Of a stretch of DNA of 64,000 nt, positions 22,507 to 34,500 are shown piece by piece; positions within the stretch are counted from its first letter, which is position 1; every line of letters starts with the position of its first letter. The notes under the pieces are model-generated. The model saw only the letters and a program-made list of their open reading frames with translations. It ran no database searches and was not told the origin of the DNA. The stretch covers positions 78,444,374 through 78,508,373 of the forward strand of contig NC_039368.1 of assembly GCF_003573695.1 (NCBI RefSeq), given 5' to 3'. Source of the stretch: Papaver somniferum (taxonomy: Eukaryota; Streptophyta; Magnoliopsida; Ranunculales; Papaveraceae). The translations under genes were made by a program, and so were the position numbers.

Positions 22507-25500
22507 ATGGAACATCAGCAACAGCGAAAGCCAATAGTAATGTAGTTGCAGGAAATCCTACAACCACACCCTTAGAATAATCTACAGAACAATCTAAGTA
22601 ATCATCATAAGAATCTCAAGAACATTCATTAAGATCTTCGAATTGGTTACAAAGTAATGAGAAAACGCTAACTTGCTCTCCAAATAATCTTTCTCTCTCC
22701 TAAATTTCTTGGCTAAGCTTTCAAAAAGATCTCTCTCAATACAAGGTCGTTTGGTCCCTTATATAGGAGTTTACATAGTGGATGGCAACTAATAAATCCC
22801 TTATTTTCGGATATGGCATGCGTCATTAACGCACACTTACATTGACTCTTCTCGCACGTACTCTTAACACCGCATAGCTCTTCACACTTTACTCGTGATT
22901 AAGCCGACGTCATCTGGTGCGTCACTCTGGATAGGCTGTATGCGATTGTCTTCGCTCGGTCTTGATGATCATCATTTCGTATACTTGATTGGTGTGCGGT
23001 ATTTTGTATCCACATTTTGCCTCTTCTCATGTCGTTCTTTTGACAAAGAGAGAGACGTGAGAAATTCTTAATTCATTCTGCCGCACCCGTTCATCTTTTC
23101 ATATTCTTATCTGCCGACATGTTTCCGTGATTTTAGTTTAACCGTCTACACGTGTCATTTCCCTTCCTTTTCTACCGGCACGTCCTGATTTAACCGGTCA
23201 TCTTTTTACCTATTTATTAACTGAGTTTGAGGAGTTATAATCTTTTCTCTTTTTACTTCGTCTTCCCTTCTCGTCTCTGTGAGCCCTCTGTAAATCTTCA
23301 TCTTCTCCACTTTCTCGAAGTTTCTTCATCCTCGTCTTCTCGAAGTCTCGACCTTGATTTTGCTATTGTTCCTATGGATCCTCACCCAAGGTTCGTATAC
23401 TCTGTTGAAGTTGATCTTGTCTCCCTTTTTTTCTTTTGAATTTTCGACTGATGTTGCTGATCTGTTGTTACTTTCATTCCCATACTGGCCATTTGCAGCA
23501 AAAGCTCTTCCTCCGGTAATACCAAGATTACGGTTTCTAACCCTAGATATTCTTCAAACTTGAAAGACAGAGAATTTCTCAAGAGAAAGCCTTCGCATGA
23601 CAAAGGAGTAAGAAATACTTTCTTTTTTGTAAAACAATATTGTTGTCTCTATTTCTTATCTGCGTTGTTCTCCGCAGGATTCCGATCGCAAGATTGATTG
23701 CGGAAAGAATTTAAATATTAAGAGAGTTCGCAAACCCCCATCGCTCAACACTGGTCTTATCGTTCCTGATTTTTATCGTGAGGAGATCGATGTTCATCCT
23801 CGCGTTAACGTTGATACTCCCACACAAGGCTTGATTGCCTCTGCCCCGTTGAATATTTATATTCAACCAAAGGAAATCTTTTCCCCTAAAGATGATGCTC
23901 TAATTGAGCATGTGATAAAAGAAGTCTCCGTTCCTGCTACTGTAACCGCATCAACGGTGAATCAGACCGTCTCTACCTTTGTGAATGTTCCGTTATTTTC
24001 GAATATTACCGCGTGTATGGAGAACGTTAACATTTCTGCACCTTTGGAGAACATTACCCCTCCCTCTTATGTGGGCCTCGCTTCTTCTGTACCTACTCTC
24101 TCTTCTTCTACATTCGCTTCATTTTCTTTGGACTCCATCTTTGTTGACAAGGGGGTCTTGGAAGGAGTAAACTCTGCCTCTCAACATTTATCTGATATCA
24201 TTAGTGCTGCTCACTCGTCCGTTGAAGATCCTTTTAAACTTCGTATCTGTAATACTCTGAGTAAGCTATTATGCGATTTTCCACCAAACAAGGCTACAAG
24301 GAGCGAGATCTCTTAGTAAGTAGACTTTCACATATTCTTTTCTATTCAAAATGTTGTTCTTCATATTCATTCTTATCCCATTTCCCTTTCAGGAATCTCA
24401 TCGCCGCATGATTTTGGCTGAAGGATATTTCGAATCTAGTAATTCCATGCTAGAACTTTCTCGTCAGAATACCGCCTTAGAAAAAGAAGTTAATAGGATG
24501 AAAGGAGAACTCCAAACTGTAACTCTTGAATCTGGGGATCTTCGCACCAGAAACCAAGAACTCAGAGGTGTTTTTCTCTTTGCTTTTACAACTACTTTTA
24601 GGAATAATTTTCCTTTTGTATCCATGTTTTTTGAATTTCTTCGTGCATACATATAGATTTAAACCAGAAGCGCGTTACAGAGAGGTATAACTTTCAATTC
24701 TTCGCTGAAGAGGCTCGCGCGGATAATGAGAAGTTGCAAAGCCATATAAATCAATTAAATAATGAGCATTCATATTCGCTTGATCAAATTGAAAATCTAT
24801 CACATGAGAATGTTCATTTAACTCAACAAAATGAGATACTTGGATCCCAAATTTCCCATCGATCTAAATTATTGTATAGTGTTGATTTAAGACATCAAAC
24901 CTTGTCAGATGAGAATCAGGACCTATCCAGGGAGAAGCGATCTTTCTTAAAGAAAGAAACGATTTTTTCGCGTCAGTATCTAATTCTCCAGAAAATTTGT
25001 GATGTCCAAGAGGAAACTCTTCGCGCGTTAAGGAATCAGTATGATGAATCAACAAAGGAATTGACCACTCAGAACGAAAAGATTATTCAGAGTAAAATAC
25101 ACTTGACTGTGAAGATGCACCAACTTCAAGAACAACATACTCAGTTAAAAGAATCTCATGATGCCCTTATGAGAGAGAAAGCTTCTCTTTCTTTAGATGA
25201 AAAGAAAATTCGATCTCGTCTTAAGGGTTTGGTTGGTGATAATTTTGATAAGGCTATGGAAAATATGAAGAGTAGTGGTTTCTCTTTATCTCAATATCTC
25301 CTTTCGCAAAAGGAAGGTAGTCATATGGAGCTGACTGCCTCAATTTTCTTATCATTTTTGATTATTACTTAAATCTTGATGTTACGAAAACTTCGCCCCG
25401 ACTATAATTCTATATTTTTTTTGCAGAATCTGAGAAATTGCATCAGTCCACCATTTCCCAGTTGAGATCTGATTTGGATAAGGTCCGTAAAGAACGTGCG

Positions 25501-28500
25501 AAACTCTCAGTTGCACTTACCTCTTCTCGAGACCGAGCAGATAGGAGATGTTCGTATCTCCAAAGCTTCATGGAGATTGGCATAAGGAATGCTGAGAAAG
25601 GTGTCGCTCGTGGAGCTCACTTTAAGGCTCAAGCTCTGGTAAACAAAGTTCTTCTAGACAATTCACTTCCTTTGGTGAATGTGGCTCCTCTTGATATAAG
25701 CGATGACGAGAAGATTTCTGAGCCTGATAGTGATTATGAACATGTAAGCGATGATGAAGAATATCTTGAAGTTCCCCTTCAAGAAGATCAGTCTGAAAAT
25801 GACGAATCTGGTGATGGCTTCCCTAAAGATCCAAATTCTGGTATCAATCCTGGCAACGAAGTTGATGCTGAAGCTTCTTTGATTAACCAAGATGTGCCTT
25901 CTAATAATGCTTAGCTTTCCCCTTTCCTTGGTATTTTGTGTCTTTTCAAATGTATTTTGGCATATTTGAAACATATACTTGTTCTTAACATTCGTTTCTT
26001 GACAAGGGAGATAATATAACTTTTATTTTAATTCCCATACTTGCCTCTTATTATATTCCTTGTAAGAAACATGTGGGTAATATCGTGCGGCTTTTTCACT
26101 TGTCCACATCTCCTGCAAAACAATGTTAGTGCGAATTTTATTTTTGGGCCTTCCTAATTAAAGGTCTTATTTTTCCTAGTATATGACTTTGTTTCTATGC
26201 GACGAGATCGCAGGCGGTCTTTACATTTTATGTAACGACCCATTGATCTCACCTTATCATATTCTTGTATTATTGCCTCTCCAGGTTTTATTTATGCGCA
26301 AATATGACAATCCTTAATACTCCCGTGAGTAAAAAGCCTCATGATATTCTTTTTACACAATTCAGCTCCCTAATAGAGTGTGTCGTCCTTATATTCCCCC
26401 TGATTGCCCCTTCAAGGAAGCTTACCACTACCGGGTTAGGGTGGGCTCCTCCCATCTAGTGATGCAACAATCAGTTTTTTTTGAGGCCTCTTATCACTCC
26501 ACCGATATGGTTTGTGGTTACGAGACCGCACCATAAGTGGGGTTTCTTCGGACCGAGTGCATCGTAGTCAAGATTTGTCAAGAGCGTCCAGGTACGCTCC
26601 AGACGCCCCAGACACTCTTGACTCAACCGTGTACCTCGGCGCCCTGATCGAGTTTTTGCACTCCTTAGGAGAGACCTTGTCACCTTAGTCTTCCAATCTA
26701 AGGAGGTAAGCTTAGATTGAAAATTTAAGGCTCCTCTCCTGAATGGGCTTCCTTTTCACCCCAAATCTCCATGACTCAGGATTCAGGGTCGGTGTAGCTT
26801 TCACCTGAGTCATGCTAATAGGTTTTCCCCAACTATGACGTGTGTTAGGTCTTATTATTTCCTCTTGCTGTTTATGCGAACTAGGGTACACGCCACAGTT
26901 GGATGCCCCTCTTTCGTGGTTATAAGTTCTGTTGCATTTTATTAAGGTCTTATTATAAGGTCTTATTTTTGCCTTTTTGTTAATATGAGAAGTCTTCAAG
27001 TTTATTCATATGTTTGAATAGTACATTCTTGTTGAATATTGATGAATTCGCATCCTCTGCCGTGCACGCTTCTTTTTCAGTTTTATGAGATTACCTTTTC
27101 ATACGTGCGATTACTATCGCAGGTTTCATGGATAATACTTCTTCAAATATAATCTATTCCATGGGTATTCTAGCTTGCGACCTGTGTTTCTTCCCTCAAG
27201 ATCTATCAACTCATATGCTCCATTTCCAACTACCCTCTTTGTTATGTATGGTCCTTCCAATCTTTTATCCAAATTTCCATCTCCTCCTCTCTGATAAGGA
27301 GGTATTTCTCTCAACACTAGATCCCATGGCTGAAACTCTCTTTCTTTGACGCGCTTGTTATATTCTCGAGCTATCCTTTTGTGGTAGTTCTCTATATGTT
27401 GTAGAGCAATTTCTCTGCTTTCTTCTAAATCATCAAGTTTTGTTAAAATTAAGTCCGCGCTTAAATTATTTTCCCATGCTTCTTTCTTAGTTGTAGGAAT
27501 GATAACCTCAGTTGGAAATACCGCTTCTACCCCATATGTCAGACAGAAAGGTGACATTCATGTAGCTTCTCTCCTAGTTGTTCTGTATGCCCATACTGAA
27601 TTATGCACTTGTTCGCACCACCCTTTGTTGTATCCTTCCAACTTCTTCTTCAGTATATCTGCGATTGTCTTGTTAGTTGCCTCTGCTTGTCCATTACTTT
27701 GTGGATATAAGGGGGTGGACTTTCCAATTTGAATTTTGAATGCGTTAAGCATCATTTCTATGTTTTCTCCCTCAAATTGCTTTCCATTATCAGAAACTAA
27801 TTGTGCAGGGATTCCAAATCTGCAGATGATGTTCTCAAATATGAACGTGAACACATCTTTGTCTCGAATATATTGCACCGCTTTCACTTCTGCCCATTTT
27901 GTAAAGTAATATTTTGCTACTATTAAGTATCTCCTTTGCCCTGTTCCTGGTATAAATGGACCCACAATGTCTAAGCCCCACTTTCCAAATGGACACACAC
28001 TTGTTGATGAGTTTAACGTCGCTCCAGGTGCATGTATTTTTTTCCATGACGTTGACACTCCTGGCACCGTCTCGATACTTCTTTCGCGTATTTATGCATG
28101 TAGGGCCAGTAATACCCTTGTATCTTTGTTCTATACGCTAAAGACATTCCTCCACTATGGTTTCCTGCATCACCATCGTGTAATTCTTTCAAGATTTCCA
28201 TTCCTTCTTTTCGCGTTAAACATCTAAGGGATGGCCCCAGGAATGATTTTCGATAAAGTACACCATTTCTTAGTTCATAATTTGTCGCTCTAGTCTTTAA
28301 CTTGTGTGCCTCTAACCTGTTTCTTGGGATCTCTCCTTTCTCTAAGTATGAATGGAGTTGGGTTCTCCAATCTACGTCTTTGTTTGCTTGCTCTTCTTCT
28401 GCGTTTTCTACTATCATTACATCTGCGTCTTCCTCTTCTTCTTTCTTGATAGATGGTGAAAAGAGCGTTTATATCTTTATACACCTTGAAGTTGGATCCA

Positions 28501-31500
28501 CCATCATAAACAGAATAAAATAAAATGCGTCTGCTAATCTATTATCTTTCCTTGATATGTGTCTCCAACTTATTTTTAGAATTTGTGCTGATAGTTCTGC
28601 GACAAGCTTCTTGTATTTCTGTAAAGATGGCTCATTTGTGTTATATGTCCTTTCTATTTTCCCGATAACCAATTGTGAGTCACTAGTTATTCGCGCATCT
28701 TCTAACTTCATTTTAATTGCCAATTGTAACGTGTGTATCACCGCTTCATATTCAGTTTCGTTATTTGTTGATGCGAACTCCAACCTGAATGAGTAAGCTA
28801 TTCTTGCCTCTGCTGGTGAAATAAAAACTATTCCAATTCCATTGCCTTCTACATTTGATGATCCATCCTTCAGTATCTCCCATCTGTTAAAATTACGATA
28901 TGTCAATAAATCTTTAGGATTCCCTTGTTCTTCATCCACATCCATCATTTCTTCAACATGTTCATCTTCTTCCAATGGAAATTCTGCCAAGAAATCTGCA
29001 ATAACTTGCGATTTTGGTGAAGATAATATTTCATTCTTGATGTCAAAGTGCCCTACTTGTGCGTTCCATCTTTCGATTCTTCCTAATATTTTTGAGTTTT
29101 TCATTACAGACTCAATTGGTACTTTTGTTAATACCTTAATCTTGTGGGATTGAAAATAAATACGGAGTTTCTGTGTTGCATAGACCAGTGCGAGAATTAG
29201 CTTTTCAATCTTTGAGTATTTTTCTCTGCGGCATTGTATGTTTTGCTTTTGTAATATTGGCTTTTATACTCCTTGATCCAAATGTAGCAAGACAACACTT
29301 AATGCATGTTGTGTTGTTGCCAAATATATTAATAATTCTTCTCCTGGTTCCGCTTTCTGTAGAATAGATAAATTTATTAGATAATTCTTGATATTTTGCA
29401 GTGCTTTGTCGCATTCTTCTGTCCATTCGAATTTCGCCCCCTTCTTTAGGATGTTAAAGAAGTGCCTGCACTTGTCTGACGAACGCGAAATAAACCGCCC
29501 CAATGAAGCTAACATCCCGTTCAATTTCTGTACAAATTTTACAGTCGCAGGTGATGGCATGTCACGAACCGCTTGTACCTTTTCTTGGTCTAATTCTATT
29601 CCCTCCTTGGATACAATATAACCTAAGAATTTTCCCGATGAAACTCTGAAAATGCACTTTTCTGGATTTATCTTGATGTTGAATTGCCGCACCGGTTCAA
29701 AGATTTCTCTCAAGTTGTCAACATGATCTTCAGCTTTTTTACTTTTCACCAACATCATCGACATAGACCTCCAATGTTGTATGTATCCATTTTGCAAACA
29801 CTTTTCTACCATTATTTGATATGTCGTTCCTGCATTTTTCAGACCGAAAGGAATTTTTGTATAACAATATAATCCTCTAGGTGCGAAGGAAGCAGTATTT
29901 TCTTGGTCTTCTTCAGCCAAAGGAATTTGATTGTAACCTTTATATCCGTCCATCAGTGAGCCTATCATTTCCTGATATTGCTTCAACCATTTGCGGTATG
30001 TCTGGTAATGGAAAGCTGTCATTTGGACATGCCTTATTTAACTCACTGAAGTCGATGCAAATCCCTATTCCATTATTCTTCTTTGGCACCACCACCATAT
30101 TTTCTATCCACTATGGGTACTTCGATGACCTTATGATTCCTACCTCAAGCATCTTCTGTAGATCTGCTTCTATTTGAGGATGGTATGTGGTAGCTATCTT
30201 CCTTATCCTTTGCTTGAATGGCCGTGCATTCTTGTTGATATCCAATTTGTGGCATGCGACAGAAGGATCTATTCCTGGCATTTCTTCCATGCTCCATGCG
30301 AAAATGTCTTTGTATACGCGTAAGACGTTGATCGTTCGCTCCTCTTCTTCTTTACCCATTTTTGTTCCAATTTTTAATATCTTTCGTTCTTCTTTTGTTC
30401 CAACATTTATTTCTTTTGTCGGCTCCGCTGCGGTGAAGTTCGCACTTGGTTGTCCTATTGGTGTTGGCTCCTTTATTTTGTGCATCGATTCGCCCTCTTT
30501 CTATGGTATTTCACTTGGTATTCCTATTCCTTCTTGTTCTCTAATAATATATATCTTTAATTCTTCTTCCTTCCTTAGTTCTTTTTCTCTTCTCCAGCGA
30601 TCTTTTCGCTTCTGTGCACGTCCTTCATAGTTTCTTACATCTATCTGGCTGCAAATTTTCGCACTCATAGTATCTCCTTTGATTTCGCCTATTCCATTTG
30701 GTATTGGGAATCGTATACACTGGTGTAGTGTTGACGCTACAACTTTTATCGCATGGACCCATGGTCGTCACAAGAGCATGTTGTACGGTGATTCTACATC
30801 AACTACACACAATGTTACCCGCGTTTCTATTTCTCCCAATAGTATTCGCATGGTTATCTCTTCTTTTAGCTTTGTTGTCGCTTTATTAAAACCATGAATG
30901 TTGTATGTTGAGCTGGCCATATCCGTATCTTTGTATCCCATACCTTTGAATGCGCGATAGAACAAAATATCAACCGAACTACCCGTGTCTACCAAGGTTC
31001 TGTCTTCGCCCACTCTTCTAATTCTTTCGCTCCTTCATTTTTTCTTTTCGCTCTGCAGTTATTGTAATCACCAAGGGATCTGTTCGCCTTAAGTTTTCTT
31101 CCGTGATCTCGTCCCCTGCAAAAGTTATCTTCCTCTTTTCCCATTCCTTTAAGGGACATATTTTATCCACCATCATGATCTTCCTTCCTTCATAATCGCG
31201 TTTGTGTATTCTTCATGTTATTCCTGCGTGGAAATCTGCATCAGAGATATTCGTTTTTGTTATTGAATTACATTGTATACTTCTGCCTCCTCCTTTCGTT
31301 CTGATTATCCTTATTTCCTCCGTAGATGCTTCCAATTCCATCTTTGTTTTCTTGTTAACAAATTAAAGAAAGTTTGTCCCTTAAAGAACTGAAAACTTGA
31401 ACACTGAAGATTGTTTTTCTGAGATTGAAACTCTTGGTTGAATTTTTTAGATATAAGCTTCAAGAAATTTCAAAGATTCACAAACATGATATATCATTCC

Positions 31501-34500
31501 TCCCTTTTTCTAGCGCCAAAATGTATTTGCAGAAAATCCTACAACCACACCCTTAGAATAATCTACAAAATAATCTAAGTAATCATCATAAGATTCTCAA
31601 GAACATTCATTAAGATCTTCGAATTGGATACAAGGTAATGAGAAAATGCCAACTTGCTCTCCAAAAAATCTTTCTCTCTCCTAATTTTTTTTTGGCTAAG
31701 CTCTTAAAAAGATCTCTCTCAATACAAGGTCGTTTGGTCCCTTATATAGGGGTTTACATAGTGGATGAAAGCTAATAAAGCTCTTATTTTTGGATCTGGC
31801 ATGCGTCATTAACACACGCTTACATTGACTCTTCTTGCACGTACTCTTAACACCGCATAGCTCTTCACACTTTAATCGTGATTAAGCCGACGTCATCTGG
31901 TGCGTCACTCTGGATAGGCTGTATGAGGTTGTCTTCGCTCGGTCTTGATGATCATCGTTTCGCATACTTGATTGGTGTGTCGTATTTTATATCCACAAGT
32001 AAGCTTCTATTTCTTAACTGATTTTGTTTAATGTTGTCAAAAAATTAATTACAACTGGTTTTGTACTTTGATTCTTATTTATACTTTTTGAAACCCCCTT
32101 TGCAGAAACGGAGAAATAAAAAGAAGAGTCCGGTGGATACGAGTAAAGATCAGTGCCGAACTCATCCAGTAAGATCCTGTTATATCTTAGTTTTTTTTTA
32201 ATGATGAATAATGGTCGCATTCTGTTGGGATATATGTTTTAAAATAATTATTTTGTACATTTATATTAACAATTCGAGCTTGGCCCAGTGGCTAAGCATT
32301 TTGGGCCTGGAGGGTTAGGTCTCAGGATCGAATCCCTCCCCCTACTGATTGTGCATATATATTATTATATATATAACACTAGTCCGGGAGCGGGGTCTTG
32401 GGAGTTCTCTTGAATTTGGAAAGTATTTTTGCTGTTTTTAAAAGATTTTTTCAAATCGTATTTTTTACTGCACTTAATTATGTTTTAATTGCGCTAATTA
32501 TGGCATGCTTTATTTTCCCATTTTTTGACTGTTTCGAATGAAATTTTAATTGCAGCAATTAATCCAATTCATTCTCCATTAATCTGCATTGACTGCCTGG
32601 TTATAAAAACAGTTCTGAGAACAGAAAGAAGAAAACAAGTTTTTACACTATTGTTTTTCTGAGAATCAAGAGACCAAAAATACTGAGCAAGAATAGAGAG
32701 AGTAAAAGTGATCGATTTCTCATTGTGTGCTTGAGAGATCGAAAGAGAGTTTTTCTCGGCTGTTTTATCCTGGGGGCGTTGTGACGGAAAAGAAATGCTT
32801 GTACAAAATTCAAGGCAGAGCCACGAAACGTCCTAAAGAGAGCGACTTGGTCGTGACTCAGCCGTCACTTTGTTTTGTGTCTTAATATCTGTTTTGCAGG
32901 TGTGAAATCGGCAATTGTTCCAACAATTTTAGGACGTTTCTTTTTGCCATGGAATCTGAAAAGAAAACAGTTGCTGATATCAACAAGTCGTTCAAGTTTG
33001 AAGGACTTCACTTCAAAAGATGAAAGCTAAAGTTGTTTTTCTACCTCAAACTGATGAAGTTGCACATGATGGTGACCTCCATCAAACCAGATGATCCACA
33101 AGATGCAGAAGCTGCAGAAAAAACATCTCCAGCCGCAACAAGTGCAACTCCTCAACCAACTGAAGAACCTGTTGTGACCCAAACTGCTGAAGAAAAACAA
33201 AAAGCCTATGAAAGATGGATTGATAATGACTTTGATTGTAAAAACTATATTCTGAATGCTTTGTATGACGATCTATATGAATATTACTCCACATTTGATA
33301 CTGCTAAAGATGTGTGGGATGCCTTACAGAAGAACTATGATACTGAAGAAACCGGATCGAAGAAATATGTTGTAAGACGCTACCTAAGATATCAAATGGT
33401 GGATGAAAAATCAGTCGTTGCTCAAGCTCATGAACTTCAGAAAATAGCTCATGAAATTATGACGGAAGGTATGAAAACTGATGAACAATTTCAAGTATCT
33501 ATATTGATTGATAAATTACCCCCATCTTGGAAAGGTTTTCGTAATGCTTTGCGTCATAAAACTAAGGAATTTTCTATTGAAAGTTTGATTGTTAAGATCA
33601 GGGTTGAAGAGGAAGCACGGAAACAAGACATAAAGGAAGAGATTCTTATCATTTCCAATAATAAGAATCAGACTCAACCGAGTTTGAAAGCAAAGAAAAA
33701 AACGATGAAACCTGGCCAGAAACAAAGTAAAGGAAAACTTAATCAAAACAAGAACCCACACCCATCAAGGAAATTTCAGAATTCTGATTCTGAGTTCCTT
33801 TGTTATACCTGCGGTAAACCAAACCACATGGCTAGGGATTGCAGGAATAATAAAGGAAAGAATAACGCACAAGCTAATGCTGCTGAAAGTGTTACAATTG
33901 CCATGGTTTCTGATCCAGAGATTCACATGGTTGGTGGAACCGATGGGTGGTGGATAGACAGTGGTGCTTCGCCTCATTGTTGTTTTGATAGGTCCTTATT
34001 TAAGAGCTATGCAGAAATCAAGGATAAGAAAGTGTTGTTGGGAGACTCCCATACCACTATTGTGAAAGGTTCTGGTACGGTAGAACTGAAGTTTACCTTT
34101 GGGAAGACAATTATGCTGAAAAATGTCCTCCACACTCCAGAAATGAGAAAGAATCTTGTTTCCGGTTATCTTCTCAACAAGGCTGGGCTGTATCAAACTG
34201 TTGGATCTGATGTTTACACAATTACTAAAAACAGAGTGTTTGTAGGAAAAGGTTATGCTGCTGATGGAATGTTTAAGCTTAATGTTGAAATGAATAAAAT
34301 TGCATCTTCTTCTTATATGGTGTGTACTTTTAGTGTTTGGCATGCTAATCTTTTTTCATGTGAACAGTAGATCAGTAGATACCATGAGCAAGCAAGGTCT
34401 TATTCCAAAACTATCCATGCATGATTTTGAAAAATGTGAATCTTGTAGTCAAGCTAAGATAACCAAGAGTTCTCATAAATTTGTTATTAGAGAATCTGAA

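Larger units (their letters stand above)
22541..31997 (-). mobile_element. Ty3/gypsy Tat-like LTR retrotransposon (element C), 9.46 kb
   Basis: LTRs 22541-23014 and 31522-31997, flanked by a perfect 5-bp target duplication AGTAA (22536-22540 and 31998-32002). Minus orientation: PBS TGGCGCTAG... next to the right LTR, PR-RT-RH-INT reading minus (31341-27126), polypurine tract GAGAAGAGGCAAAA next to the left LTR. Between INT and the 3' LTR lies an intron-containing ORF on the opposite strand (23374-25914). No gag is present between PBS and protease. Pol carries frameshifts and stops, so the copy is dead. Inserted in intron 1 of the RNase H-like gene, exactly at the splice donor. Confidence 0.92.

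Noticed and set aside
23227..23603. Short plus and minus ORFs around the first exons of aORF C
   Set aside because: Different frames from the spliced model, which is supported by identical splice positions in element D.
32926..32948. Ordinary tRNA primer site for copia element A
   Set aside because: No TGG start and no match to TGGTATCAGAGC; the bases instead match the element's own LTR.
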